A stretch of 64,000 nucleotides of DNA from Sipunculus nudus (GCA_026874595.1 CM049308.1:37473027-37537026), one strand, 5' to 3'. Shown: positions 25,680 to 39,539, counted from the first letter of the stretch. Notes: generated by a model not told the origin, from the letters alone. Made by a program: numbers and translations.

Positions 25680-28113
25680 CCTTTAAGCTGGTGTGGAAAT
25701 ATTCACCAAAATACACTACAAAGCACAAAGGTCCTGAATTATAATTACATAAGGAACCTTACAGACTGAATGTGGCCCACTCACACCTGTAAACAATTCT
25801 GACATGAACAAATATAAACATTTTCACATTAGGGTCTAAACATGTAACACCTGAATCAAGGACCATTGAAGAATCCCTTCCTGTAGCTGATTATTAAACC
25901 CCAACACCTTGAGCAATCCTTTCAACTGATTAAGTTTCTTTGGAATTCTACCCTCTATAAAAGGCTCTATTTGTACCTTTGCACAGCATCCACGATCATG
26001 AATATTCATGCTCTCTCAGTTATGCAAATGCTTCATCATTAACATTTATAACCTGTCTTTTCAGTTTAGATTAGGGCTCTTTTCAGAATAAACAATGTTG
26101 TTAATGCATAGCAGTGCATGTGTAGAAGATATTTAGAGGACACAGGTTTTATTACATAGATTTATCCAATGACAGAGTCTATCAAAACCTTGGGTCTTTG
26201 AAGATAATAGAGAAATAAGTGTTCCTATAAGGGGCTGCTGACCTCTTGGACTGACCCAACATTTATCTTTCACAAAATCAGTTGACCATTTAAATCAAAT
26301 ATGACAATAACAGACAGGTCTGTCTGCACATTTGGAAAACCCTGCACAATAGCATTTCTGAGTATTGTCAGTGTGTGATGCACAAACAGTAAAATAATTT
26401 TTTTTCAAAACAGCATTTTTCTTTTCTTTTCGTCTGAGTGAATATTTATATCATAAACATTATATTTTTATCTATTCTAGACAGCAACTTCTCTGTTAGT
26501 AATTAATCAATACATTGTGATCAGTAGAATCAAGGGATGTAATAATTTAAACTCCTGGGAGTTTATCAACACAAAGAGAATATTAACTTTCCCTTTTGAT
26601 AGGCTTTAAACCAGCACAGATAAACACCCTGCAGTTGAGTTTGAAAAATGGATTAGACAGTACACACAGTCTTTAATTAGCCTCCTGTGAACATTTAACC
26701 TCAAACCAAGGAGGTTATGCATTCAACCATGTTTGTTTGCATGTCTTCCTGTTTCCATATGCAGTATTGTGTACATAGTATCTTATTCAATTATTAATAT
26801 ATTTCAATGACATTTTGAGAAAAGGTGTGTCAAGTAGCTAGCAGGAGATAATTAAATTTTTATAGCTGATGAAGATACAGATGTGACCATGGTATATTCT
26901 TTTTAATGCATATGGCACCTCTACCCTCATTGTACAACTATAAAGATATTTCTGCAGTCACAGCTGAAGTATTAAAGTTAAATAAGGGGAATCATTTACA
27001 GTTGTAAGTCAACTTTGTTTTCATACACGACTGGAAGTCATCATAAATTCCATGAAAAGCAGATTATTTCTAATTTGTGAAGCAGATTACAATAATGAAC
27101 AGCTATGCCACCAAACTGTAAAAAATATTTAATCACATCAAAGAAAAAGATGTAAATGTCTCAGGGGAAAATCACAGCAAAAAAATGCAATAACTGGGAA
27201 AAGTATTATAATCACACAGAAACATATTATACTAAACACTGATTGACAAGTGAACTACATTCAATTATTTTGTCACCTTGTGCAAAAATATATACTCTAA
27301 TAAGTTCAACATCTATTTTCACAAAGAGCTGCCACTACTGCCAGTTTCAGAATAACACAAAAACATTCCTAAAAATGAAAGAAATCTTTGTGTGCTTCAA
27401 TATTTAATCCCCCAAGGCTCCCGACTTAAGATAATCTCCAAAATGTCAAATACTCAGCTGCTGTTTCAGGAAGTGTTTTATCTATTTGACACTCAGTATG
27501 GCAGACAGGTGAAGCCTTTAATGTCAAGTTTTACCATTATTGACAGCCTGACATTTAGAAATGGACAGAAACAATGAAATCCAAGATTCATCAAGTCACA
27601 TATTGTACTATTGTTCTGCTGAACATGTTTTGTTGAAGTTTCTGCACATCCAAGAACAACAACCCAGAATTGGTTGAGTATGGAAAGATGAGATGAGAAT
27701 GGACAGATTGTCTTTTTTTAAACCTGATAAACTACTACTGTACTACAATACAAATAGCATTCAATCAATTATGATTCAAACCTTATGTGTACCTAATGCA
27801 TTATTAAAATTTGAAAAACAGGCCGTTACCATTTGGCAGTCTGACTTTAAGTTTAACATAAATCCTTCATTATAAATTAGATATATCAATATTGGATGGG
27901 CTTACTTCTAAACATGGTAGCAAGTGGCTACATAGGAAATTCTCTCCATCAATTATGGTTCTAGACATTACTCAAGCATATGTGCTCTCTGGATGTATCA
28001 TTTGTTCAGTAATAGTAACCACTAGTCACATACTTTTGATTCCAAAAAAGAACTTGTGAGATCTGGATTTTAGTCTGTACACAAATGGTAGCCAACATGA
28101 GTAGTCACTAATT
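25680..28113. other. No gene recognised; one dispersed repeat fragment at 26703-26760
   Basis: AT-rich sequence. At 26703 the words CCAAGGAGGTTATGCATTC and GTTTGTTTG match the start of the repeat at 2893. Otherwise nothing is supportable up to the HelB terminus at 28114. Confidence 0.45.
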
Positions 28114-29277
28114 GTATCCGCCAAAACAGAGTTTTGCGGATACTATGTTTTCAGCCCACCGCCGCCGCCGCGGCGTAGGTGTCCGGAGAACTCCTCCATA
28201 ATAGGGCGGAATTTTACGAAACCCGGGATTTTGTTCGGGTCACATGTGAACTGCTGCGCCCCAATTTTGTTTTGACCTCTGACCTTTCCTCTGTGCTCTG
28301 CGTCCGTTTGTGCGTCTGTTTCCACACATAAACCCACATGTCTCGGGAACCGTTTGACCGATCAGGAAAATTTTTTGCACAAATGTAGCCCTTGGAGAGC
28401 TTTATAACATACACAAAAATGGTGGCGCCACCTGCAACCATGTTTGCACAGTGTCCATCTGTTGGTCTGCCTTGGGTTAAAATCACTTATATCTCTGCAG
28501 TGACTAGACTCATTCACCTGAAATTCGGCATGCGTATACATCCTGGATAGGTTTTCTGATTTTATGACAGGTGGGGCCACCTACATTCACGTTTACGCTG
28601 CAGACATCCAAGCTTATATCTCGGGAACTGTTTGACCGATTGGGCCAAAATTTTGCATGTGTATAGATCTCACATAGCTCTTTATCATACTCAAAATTGG
28701 TGGCGCCACCTGTAGCCATTTTTGCACGGCTCCTGTCTGTTTGTCTGCCATGGGTTAAAATCACTCATATCTCGGCAGTGGTTTGACATATCTGGCTAAA
28801 ATTTTGCAGGTTTATACATCCCCTACAGCTCTCTTGATTTTATGACAGGTGGCGCCACCTGCATTCTAGTTTATGCAGCAGACATCCAAGCTCATATCTT
28901 GGGAACCGTTTGACTGATTGGGCCAAAGTTTTGCATGTGTATAGTTCTCACATAGCTCATTATCATACGCAAAACCGGTGGCGTCACCTGCAACCATTTT
29001 TGCTAAGCGTCCATCTGTTTGTCTGCTAAAATCACTCATATAAATGTAGTGGTTTGACTTATCTGCCTTAAATTTTGCATATGTATACAACTTGGACGGC
29101 TTTCTGGATTTTGTGGTGGGGGGGCAACCTACATACACAATTTGGCTGCAGACATCCATGCTAATATGCAACACTTCACTCTATTTCCCCTTGCCACTCG
29201 ATCCATGCCTCACTTCACCCGTTCCACTCTGATTTAGGCGGATACACGTTGTCGCTTGTCGACTACCCGTATTCTAG
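28114..29277 (+). mobile_element. HelB copy a: Helitron/Helentron-like non-autonomous element
   Basis: The 5' hairpin (28114-28143) has GTATCCGC and AAAAC paired with GTTTT and GCGGATAC. It is followed by TATGTTTTCA and a short (CCG)n tract. The GGATACTATGTTTTCA junction is identical to that of HelA. A ~278-bp dimeric tandem core follows. The 3' end has GGCGGATAC (29237-29245, inverse of the 5' arm), a hairpin GTCG-CTTGT-CGAC (29251-29263), 10 nt, then CTAG (29274-29277) and host T. Two further copies in opposite orientation lie at 61-63 kb. No replication or helicase frame is present. Confidence 0.78.
28330..29160. repeat. HelB tandem core: about three ~278-bp units, each two diverged ~140-bp halves
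   Basis: TATCTCGGGAACCG-like words recur near 28338, 28617 and 28895. TATCTCTGCAGTG or TATCTCGGCAGTG marks the other half. Each half runs through a GTTTGAC word and AAATTTTGCA, and most end in GGTGGCGCCACC (28421-28432, 28699-28710, 28848-28859) or a one-base variant. Confidence 0.85.
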
Positions 29278-32200
29278 TTTTCTGAAGGTCAGTGTTTGAT
29301 AAGGGCAACTACAACAGGAAAGTACTACAATCTGCAGAAAGAGCTTGGTGGCCATGTGACCTGTACAGGGAACAATATTACAAGAACATATATATTCGGA
29401 TACTTAACTTAATTTACAAATGACATATAATATAATACCACAGGTTCGCATGGTCTCAGTTACACCTTCAAACTGAAAGTATTAAAACAAGTTTAATTTC
29501 TTGTGTGAACTGTGTTAATATTTTCATTTTCCTAGATTATGTTCTACCATATTACAAAGGGCAAACAACAAAGCTAATTCATAAATATGAAGATCTATAC
29601 TCTGAATTATACTGTAATTGCCAACTGCTCTATATTGTACCTCATAATATTCATTTTTGACAGGGCTAGTCACAAGACCAAACAATGACACTGACATACC
29701 CTTCAAATGACCTAACCTGGTTCCCTATAACATGAACATATATAAATGTATATCTGTACACATATTTATTCACTTGTGCTAGTAACTGGGTAGCCTATTC
29801 ACTTGTTGGAAGGAGAATTAATAACTGGATGTATTGTGTAATATTTCAAGCCCACTTAGCCAGGTGCAAAAACAAAAGTTTACCAACTTTTAACAGTGTT
29901 TTAACTAACACTCCCAGGGTTTGTACTAATAAAATAAATGTAAAAAGGTGCCCTCTGAGCCTCCTGACTGTAAGAAGAACTATATCAACCCTCTATAAAT
30001 ATATGTGTCCCATAACTGTGCCTGCATGCCCCATATACAGATCACAGTCAAGTACCAATTGACAGACTAAACATAATCTGGCAGATCTTCTACAAGGAAG
30101 GTTTCACAAGTTTGAAATGGTGAAATGTTATGGTGATGGTGTGCCAGTTAATTGATTATATGGTTGATTTCTCCCATAATCTACTAAATCAATTGCAAAT
30201 ATGCAAAATCAATCACAAGCAATTATGTATGTGTTACACCTAATCTGCAAAATTTCCCTTTTCATGAAACAGCTAGTTATGGACTTAAGGCTGTCAGGTA
30301 TTCTCTGTGCACCCTGCTACTTTGAACATAAAACAGTTACTTAAAAGCCTGATGATTCACACTTTTTTTCGCACTTGACAAGGAGAAAAGGCTATTAACT
30401 AAGATTACACCTGCAATGATCTCCTTCTGTGCAACTAACTTATCTAAGAGATTTCAGCATGTGTCAGCCAAACTGTCAACGTTCAATGTAATGAAACCAA
30501 TGGCTCGCATACACAAATTACAACATTCAGGATCCTGAACAGAAACTTGGTGCATATTATCTGATTATACACAGGGTTATGTTTTTTTTCTACAGAAGAA
30601 GCACAGAAGTAGTTTGTTATAATTAATGTTATCCCTGAAACTAAATTACATTTGATCAAAGAAAGAGCCAGATGATCAACTTCAGATAATAATCCTAGAA
30701 GTGTATGTTTTTGTGCCAAATCTATGGACAAAATGCATATCATCATCATAGGAAAGTGAATGATACAATTTTCCTATTATTACAGAGGCTGCAACATATT
30801 GTGATAATCCTGAATACTGGTTATTGTCCTATCCAACAGTCAAATTGATTCAAAGACCCCTTAGTAAATTGCAGGCCTTCAAAATCTGATGTCTATCATG
30901 AATGTGATTAAAGTTTCACACAGAAGACACAATAAGAAATGAATAAATACAATATTGTGGTAAAACACACAATGACACAACCAAATAATTTTCCCACAGG
31001 TAACCATGGCAATGACATGCCTTTTATCTGTTTTATTTGTTCATGTTTATGATGAGATCATGGATCCGACAAGTCTCTACCAGAGTTTTTGACAGCCTGT
31101 CAGCCTGAGCTCAGTTGATCGGGGTATGTGTCATCATGGTATTCTAACAGAGAGATCAATACCCACAGATGACAGAACAACACTTCATGACTGCATGACC
31201 AAGCTTAAACCTGTGAATGATGAATTATTTAAAGGCTACAGACACCAGGCCTCTCAGACTGATAATAAACATATGACTGAGAACAAGGTTCCACTCACCA
31301 GAAGATGTTCTAGAACCTTTAGTTGAACCTCACTCTGAACTCAACAAAATTAATGGTGAATGACTGCAGATTCTACAGCAGAAATTGAAAGGCCAAGGTA
31401 CTGAGCAATGAACAATTTTTAAAACTATGATCAGAAATAATTTTTACTGATTATTAGCAATAAAACTATAAGTTGAAAAAAATCGTCACATTATAATTTC
31501 TTTTTATTACAAGGAAAGCTTAAATCACATGACACATATTAAAAAAGAAACTTGAACCAGTAACTAGTAAAAGTATAAACGAAACTGCAAAATGTATTTA
31601 CTCCAGTATTGCATTCTTATTCAAATAACTGTGTTTTTGGGTCACATATAACTAATTAGTCCTTCTCACATGAAACGTTATGGGTATTTTTTTCTTCAAG
31701 TGCATTTGCATCAATAATGTAATTCTCATTCCCCACAATTTGTCTGGCCCTTTGTGGTTTTATATGAATGTATATGTCAGATGTAGGACCACTGTGGGTG
31801 TCATGTATCTTACAACAGCACAAGGACTGCTTGAACTGACTCAGAGTCTGTATTAGTCAGGGTTGGCTTTCGAAGATAGGTATTTCTTCCTTTTCGAAGG
31901 AAGTTAAAGTAATTTCTGGGAAGTAAGGGGTAATTCTGGGACAAAAGGAAGTTTGGGAAGAAACTATTCATTTTCTCCACAACATTTTATGAAACATATA
32001 TATATATATGACATATGTAGCAGAAAATCACTGAACAATGTATTACAACTATTCATTATTTACACATTGTTTTTTTATTATTAAAACAATAATTACTTTA
32101 ATTAATTAGACTAAAATTTAGTCCAATTAGTGTTTTTGGTTAATACCCAAAATGTCTACTGCAAGTTTTGGCTAATGTAGTGGTTAAGTCTCCAAATATC

Positions 32201-33339
32201 TCCTCGCTGATTTTGGATCTGTCCCATGTCTACTTGATATGGTCTTCCAGTACTGGGTTAATAATCATTCCCCCCCCCCCAGTCTAGACTATATCATATA
32301 TGATATATAGGTATATGATAAATATAATTATAAATTAACCAGTTCGTACCAGTAATTAATTAATCAAACTACTCACAAACTTAAACTCTGATAATACTTC
32401 ATAGCTAAATGGACTCCCACATGTTCACACTGCTAAATTATGTGTAAAATCTTAGGTAAAGACGGTTGTAGAGTGTATCACATTTGATCCTAAACTTTGA
32501 TCTTTAGAAATAACAAATCCTACAGACCTAATGCAAATGCTTCCACTCTGCACCTATACATTTCAAGTACATGTGTGACATTTTTATGTACAATGCAAGC
32601 ACTGAATATTTTGAACCCGAGTACATGCACCAATTACAACACAAAAATGACTGAAGGTGGCACCACCAGGCTTGTGTACGAGAAAGCCACCAAAGATGTA
32701 TTGACATGCAAAATTTCAGGCAGTTACTTCAAACTTTGTGGACACAAATAAATGTCACTGTAACCCTGGTGGTACAATACAAAATCTAAAATGTAGCACA
32801 GCCTAGAATAAGAATGAATCAATTCCAGAAAATTAACATTCATCTGGTTCATGCACCATCTGAGGGAGGGGTGGGGAGTGCAGGGCAAAGGGGAAGCCGG
32901 CTAGTTGTGGCCAAGCTGAGCCAAGGCAAGCTGCCTGGGGTGGGTTACATAATGCAAGTGAAGGCTGTACTACTAGGTGAGCTAGATGTAAACAACACTT
33001 GATATGGTGTATGAAAACTTGAATAAAAGCTACTCTTTTCAATCAGTTCCTTTGAAATTTCAGATTTTAAAAGAAAAATCCTTATGTATAGAAGCTGTGG
33101 ATATGAAATCAACTGTGCTTACAGGGAAAAAATGTGCTGTTGCCACAGTTGAACAAAATTTATGGTACTGATTTTTTATTTATGCTAATAACTTGAAATA
33201 TTTGCATAATTCAGATCTGATTTTGGGTAAACAATTGAATCTTGATTAAATAAAGTGACATCCCTGAAAAAAGTCTCCAGCTTCAGCAATACTCATGTTA
33301 AGTGAATAAATATATTTCCTTATTTTTTTAAAAACTGCA
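29278..33339. other. No gene recognised
   Basis: AT-rich spacer with a C10 run near 32271 and short (TA)n near 32000. The interval 32640-32760 contains GGTGGCACCACC followed by GCAAAATTTCAGGCAG, which looks like a lone, diverged half-unit of the HelB core. Nothing else is supportable. Confidence 0.5.
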
Positions 33340-33685
33340 TTATATTTGGGCCCATAACTTCAGAACAATAGGCAATACTGACCTAGTTTTTTGTATTTTC
33401 ATAGAAAATGTATAGAAGAATATGAATAATAAATATGATCAAAAACAGATCACTGGTTTTGATATTCGGCAGCCTTGCAGTGTAACAATGGCTTTTTTTT
33501 TATGGAAAACAGAGGTTTTTCCTTAATATCTTGAAGGTACATAGCCCTAATGACCCAATTTTTGGTATGGTAGGAGATTTTGGAGACATCTGACTGTATG
33601 CAAAATTTTGGATTTGTAGGTCCAATGGTTTCAAAACGTGCCCTGTTAACAGATGGCCAGGACTTATAGTCAGCTGAGCTAAAAA
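33340..33685 (-). mobile_element. Relict HelC-related 5' end
   Basis: On the minus strand it starts TTTAGCTCAGCTGACT, then CTGTTAACAGGGCAC, then CCATTGGACCTACAAATCC. HelC at 46788 starts TTAGCTCAGCTGACTGC, then CCATTAACCGGGCAC, then CGCTGGACCTAGAATC. The order of words is the same but the divergence is high. A CCCATAACTTCAG block resembles the HelC unit. It is probably a truncated, old relative. The left limit is approximate. Confidence 0.6.
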
Positions 33686-33826
33686 AGAGGGGCATCCTTC
33701 CTTGAAACAAGCCCCATGCTAGCTAATACATGAATGTACATTTATGCATAGTTTGTTCCTGTATGAAATATATACGTTAAGTAGTCAGCTAACAGAATAC
33801 CTGGCTAATTTAATGTCATATTATAA

Positions 33827-34463
33827 CTAGATATAATTGGAATTTGCAAGCAAAGCCAAACCTCCCCTGCCATCAGCTAAAAAGCAGAGGCTTCTGGTTC
33901 TAGGATGATTGGAAAATGACACCACAGACCATGCTAAACATAAATATGCAAATGGGTGCATCAGTACGCATTAAATTCATGTCCGCTGTGAAAATGTTCA
34001 AACATGTAATGTTACATGTAATGTTACATGTAAAGTGTTACATGTTCAAACATGTAATGTATTGACTTGAGAATTTGATAAAATTGACAAATTTTCACAT
34101 GGCTGATTTAGAAAATTATGCAAATGACCTACTTAATATGCACAGATTGACCTAAAAAGTTAATCAACCTGTCAAAGGAGTACTCTCAAAGTATTGACAA
34201 AGTTTTGTACAAATGTCATTTATGGTTATGTTTTGAGTCGAGCGCTAAGAAAACTTCTTGTTACGCTAATTAGCATAAATAAGCTGTTGAGACAACTCTG
34301 AACATCTAATCAGGTGTTACCTCTTACCTGGGAAGTAAAAATATGAAGTGACAGCCTGATTTGCCCAGCAAATCTTGAAATATTGTGGTCCAAGAAGAAG
34401 AAGAGAAAAAAAAGAAAAAGATGTAGGGAACCAATAAGCCTCCCAATAGCAGGGGAGGCTTAA
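33827..34463 (-). mobile_element. HelD: Helitron/Helentron-like element without a long tandem core
   Basis: On the minus strand the 5' hairpin (34462-34435) has perfect 10-bp arms TAAGCCTCCC/GGGAGGCTTA. An inverted, slightly changed copy of the arm lies near the 3' end (AAACCTCCCCTGCCAT on the plus strand, 33858-33873). A 3' hairpin TTTGC-TT-GCAAA follows (33854-33843), then about 12 nt, CTAG (33830-33827) and host T. The middle carries only a short TGTTACATGTAA-type repeat (about 34004-34058). The plan matches HelA and HelB although the sequence is unrelated. Confidence 0.6.
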
Positions 34464-36752
34464 ATATATCACAGGAAAATCGACCATATAAGAAATATTA
34501 TGACAGGCTGCATAAAGCTCACAAACTCCAGTTATACCAAAAGGAGATACTATAAAATGATACCAGTAAAAACCTGGAACAGACTACAAAGATGATATAT
34601 TGCTTTACTTTGGAATTTGCACCAAATCAGAGGTTGGCACTGATGGCCAGCCATCTGGAACACATTAAGTAAGTGTGTGCACTCAGATGCCCCCATAATC
34701 ACAAACATTAGGCCCACAACCTTATATACCACATAAACAATAGAGCAGCACTGAAGCCTCCAACTGGTGATTTACAATTTAACTGACCTATATTGAACTG
34801 AAATATACAGACAACAGGTTGAGTCAAAGTACATCAAAACAACGGCTACATCACAAGACTTCAAAGTTAATGTTCATTTTCCACACAAGTTCAAATGCAG
34901 TAACTCAATACTGAAACATAAAGCAAGAAAGATATACCAAGATTCAACATCAAGCCAATTCATATTAATAGTAAATACCTCTGGTAACTTGTGGTAAGGA
35001 GGCTAAGGTTTCCCTTGTGTCAGTTTGTTTGTTTGTTGTTAATTTACTGACCATTTGCTCTTAAGAAACTTTGAAGACTTGTAGGAAATGGACCAGAGAA
35101 TGATCCATTAGGATAATGCATTGCCTTGACCGAGCCGAGGAGTCTACTGAGAACTGTTCTAGCGATTATTAATATTACCATTGCATAAAGTAGACAAAAT
35201 GTTGTTCTTACATAAATTAAGGCAGTTACTATGGGTGTCTCATAGTTTATGTAGACAAAAAGTTTATCAAGTTAGTGAACTGAAATGTATGGTGAATACC
35301 TATCAGTGATAGTAAACTGGACAGTGCATCCACAGATAAAACACAGCAGTGTGTATATTTCCAGCATTGTAAGTTGTGAAAGGTTAATTTATCACTTGCT
35401 ATTTTATTCAAATCATGTTATTATAAACTCACCTGCAAAGCTGGTGTGATATCACAAACACTGAAAACACATAAGAAAAGTGCATGCAGCATGGCAGAAC
35501 AGAGGCTCATTTATAATGCAAGGCCATGCTGTGCACTTAAATCAAATTGCCCAATGGTTGTGAATTAACACTTAGTCTTAACACACTAAATTTCATTAAA
35601 TCTAGAAATATAAACGAATTATTTGTATAACAGCTAGACCATCAAAAGACCAGTCAGTATTGTATATTAGCTCTCAAACTCTTTTTACTTATAATGACCC
35701 AATAAAAACAAAACCAACACAACCTTTTAGAGGCCTGTGTAAAGTTGCAAATGAGTGCCATTTCATCTATAACCCTTTAAAAAATACCAACAAATAAAAT
35801 TTTAACCTTCATACACTCTCAAAAGTCCAACACTTAACAACAACATGAGAGGTCACTGGCCTGAATTCTAGTACACATCCCTCTCTTTAATGATAACTAG
35901 TGAAACACCATCATCCTTGTACAGCACCAGTCAGTGTAGTGCCATGCCTGTACTCCTGATTACAATAGGTCACCAGCCCAGATCAGCTGTATAGTGTTAG
36001 CCAGTACCAGGGCACTGGTCCAGCTATTGTGTCACTGGGCTAAGAGCACAGACTATGTAAATGGAATACCAAATAGACTTCACCTCTGTCACTAAACTAA
36101 CAGTCCTTAGTCTTTAGGTGACAAAAATAAGATGGAATTATACTAATTGTACAAACATAGGACAAAGATTTATTTGTAAATAGAAACTGAAGTCTACTTT
36201 TTTTGCGAGATATATAACCCAAAGCAATGAAAGCATGCAAGCCTTGAAAGGTGGGCAACACACATGCTTATATTATACTCAATGTGCCAATGACTTAACT
36301 CAGAAAAAAATTTATAAATTATGCAAGTCACAAAAGGAAGTAACTAAACTGTTAGCAATACTGGTTATTTAGTCTGAAGACAGGGAAATTTACCTCCTCA
36401 GCAGTTTCAATAAGCCTTGTAACCAATCTGAACTGCCAGCGAAGGAACTAATTATCAAATTTCAGTACTGAATTTTATAATAACAATCACAATGGGAGGT
36501 GAAAAGAGCATATTTTGTGATAACAGATAACCTGCCTCATTTTTATACCTCATTCTATAAGTTTTTATGTATCATTTTTTAAATATTTCATCAGGATGTT
36601 TTTTACTTTTGTGTGGGTATGTTTATTGAGATGTCTCACATTAAAAGTTTACCTTTGATAATGTATTCTGCTCAGTATTTTATTCTTTTAAAACATATTA
36701 GTTGAGAGTGAAAATGTATGAGATACCAGGTCCTGGTAACCAGGATTAGGTG
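34464..36752. other. No gene recognised; one dispersed repeat fragment at 34996-35130
   Basis: At 34996 the words AAGGAGGCTAAGGTTTCCC, a (GTTT)n stretch and AGGAAATGGACCAGAG resemble the dispersed repeat family at 2893. The remainder is AT-rich with short frames only. Confidence 0.45.
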
Positions 36753-37255
36753 TTAAAGGGGCCTAATCACCTATAAAGCATGTTGAATTAACAATGAAAA
36801 TAGCTTCTTCCCTTTAAAATAAATTTATACCTGCCAAAGTATTGCCCTAAAACCTTGTTCATACTCCTGTAAACGGATATTAAAAACAGTGGACCAGGTG
36901 CGATCACACCTGTCAACATAAACACAGCAGGTGTATAGCCTGGCCACAACACGTGTCAATCAGGAGAAGCCCTGACTGACTTGGTCAAAAAAATGAAATA
37001 CATGTTGCCGCTGCCTGAAACATTGAGTGTTTCAGCTTACAATGGGACCTCCAGTCATGCGGCCTTATTTTGGTAAACAGACATACGTTGACTGTGTTTA
37101 CAAACACGCAGAGCCAGAAAAAGGTCTTAAACAGCCTTATGCGAGGTACTGAGACTGTGCTGGAGTGGTTTTGCTGGAAAACTTTGTATAAAGCTAAACT
37201 GAACTGGTAGTGTGGAAGAATAGACAAGATATTGCTCCTGATTATGTCCCTTTAA
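36753..37255. mobile_element. TTAA-flanked small inverted-repeat element
   Basis: TTAA lies at both ends (36753-36756 and 37252-37255). Inside it, the left end is AGGGGCCTAATCA, and the right end reads AGGGACATAATCA in reverse, matching at 11 of 13. TTAA duplications are typical of piggyBac-type insertion, but the ends start AGGG rather than CCY, so the superfamily is uncertain. A diverged copy lies 1.15 kb downstream. Confidence 0.6.
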
Positions 37256-37906
37256 TATGAAACCCTTACAAAGGACCTCCAGGAGCTTTAATTAGGTCAA
37301 TATGTGTGAGATTTGTGCATTACTTGGAAAATGCTGAATATACCCTCCCCAGAGCTGTCTTAGGTTCACATGACATAGGACTGCCTTTAATATAGTAATT
37401 TATGACTGTTTTGATTTGACATCAATTCAGTTGTTCACATTTCCTCATATTTCAGTGCTTGTTTTTTTCACAGGCATAAGCGGCTGATACACCAGAATGC
37501 TATCCCAAATTCACACTTGATCACCTTTGATCAAGTACTCTGCTTACCTCTGGTGTTTTGGCAAGGTGAATTCAAGGTAAACTTTGGCGAGGTAAACATT
37601 CAGACCCATTTCAAGAAAATCTTAAAAAAAAATAACACTAAATATACAATTACATGAAAATCTGCCCAGGAAATATCACAAAATGAATAGTTTTATCATG
37701 TACACATTGAAGTTCTTACATGTATACAGACCAGTTAAATCCTGGTACCCACTTTGATCATCAATCTGACAATTTGACCTCTAAGTGTAATGATAATGAA
37801 AATAACAAATAAATAGTAAAATACTGAAACAGGAGCAAAATAATCTTAGGCCAGCAGTAGAGTCTGGTATCTCAATTGCCAACCAGGTAATTTCTCCTAC
37901 CACCAG
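37256..37906. other. Spacer between two related elements; no gene recognised
   Basis: AT-rich sequence with no coding or repeat signal that I can support. Confidence 0.5.
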
Positions 37907-38395
37907 TTTAGCCTATAAAGCATGTTGAGTTAACGAGAAAAATAGTTTCTTCCCTTTAAAATATATCTGTACCTGCCAAAATATTGCCCTGAAATTGTTT
38001 GCTTTCTCCTGTAAACAAATGTTAAAAACAATAGACCTGGCGCAATGACAGCTGCCAACAAAACAGTGCGTGGGACAGTGTGCATTGCTGGCCAAAACAT
38101 GTGTCAATCAGGAGATGCCCGGTCTGACTTGGCCCAAAAATGTAAAACATGTTTCTGCTGGCTGAAACACTGCATTTTGCCCCTCTTAATCTGACCAGCG
38201 GTGACGCGGTCTTGTTATGGTAAACAGACTGTTTACCAACACACAGAGCCATAACAAGGTCTTAAACAGCCATATGCGAGAATATGAGACCGTGTGCTGG
38301 GATGGTTTTGCTGGTAAACATTTGTATAAAGCAAAACAGAACTGATAGTAGGCAGGAATAGGCATAATTTAGGTCCTGATTATGTCCCTTTCAGC
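37907..38395. mobile_element. Decayed second copy of the 36753 element
   Basis: It shares long runs with 36770-37255, such as CTATAAAGCATGTTGA, TTCTTCCCTTTAAAATA, ACCTGCCAAA and ATTATGTCCCTTT, with many substitutions. The left terminal repeat is largely missing and the right end reads CCCTTTCAG instead of CCCTTTAA, so no intact TTAA flank remains. Confidence 0.7.
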
Positions 38396-39539
38396 CACCT
38401 CATATAAAGGGTAGCTATAAAGGATGTGTTTTAACCTTTGAAGTAGCTTGTGGAGCCCTGAAAAATGACAAATTTTAAGTACATCACCAGACCTTAAGGT
38501 GTGTGATATCATGGTAACATACAAAAGAAAAGTACATAATTTATTTCTCAGTATTAACTGATGACTTGGGATATCATTTTATCAAAGAACCCTTAGATAT
38601 CATGGAGGTTTTCTTTTTGAGGTTTATCGAGCCAGTTCTACCATAAATACATTAACCGCAAATTTTATGTCATGGACTGCTCAACGATGACAAAGGTGTG
38701 CATATGTAACTCCTCACCCAGGAATGTGGCAAGTGCAAAGGAATCTTCACACACTTTATACATTGGCATATGATGAATATCAAATTAATACTTTGAAGTA
38801 CATATACCTACTAAACTATATACATGTATATAAATTATAATCACCATCACCATAACAATACTTATCAATTAAAAATTCAGAAAGAAGTTGGTATCTGTGT
38901 AACTGCAGCATTCAGGTCTAACTATATTTTTTTTTTTTTGGGGGGGGGGGACCCTTATTGGAAATATGCTGCTGCTACAATTAGCAGTGATGCATAAGAT
39001 TTGGCAGCACGGTGATCTTGTTTAATTAAATAAACAGGGTTTGTGATAAGCTTGTTTCAATCTGGTCCCTGCGTTATGCAGAACTTGCTGATGAAGTACA
39101 CAGATAATGCAGTGCCACCAGGAAGCTTGTCTTAATTAGATCTGTTACGTCATGACAGTGCAGAGTGCTTATATGTGACGACCTACAGAACGTGGGAGAT
39201 AACGTACACGTCACAGAACTACTGTACACTGAAAACTGCCTATCTAATAACTCACCAGGCCCTATCAACAAGCCCTTTACCAGTGGTTTACCCTGTACAC
39301 ACCTTGACTTGAAACAGATTTAGAACAAGTCAATATCGTCATCATAATAATCTGCAGTACATACCCCAAAAAGACCTAAACGTATTATTTAAACACAGTA
39401 ACAAGGTGTAATATCGACAAAACTATTCACAATATTATTTGTTGGTATTATATAATAGATATAGGTTATATCGGTTCGAGTTTACCGTTATTGAAAGGGT
39501 GGGTATGTGTGATTCTGGACAAGTCCTTCGTGTTATCAA
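38396..39539. other. No gene recognised; T/G homopolymer junction
   Basis: A T13-like tract is followed by a G11-like tract near 38927-38951. Otherwise it is AT-rich sequence without recognisable genes. Confidence 0.5.

Noticed and set aside
31855-31985. Purine-rich TTCGAAGGAAG and GGGAAG stretch resembling the end of an inverted-repeat element
   Set aside because: No matching inverted end or target duplication could be found.
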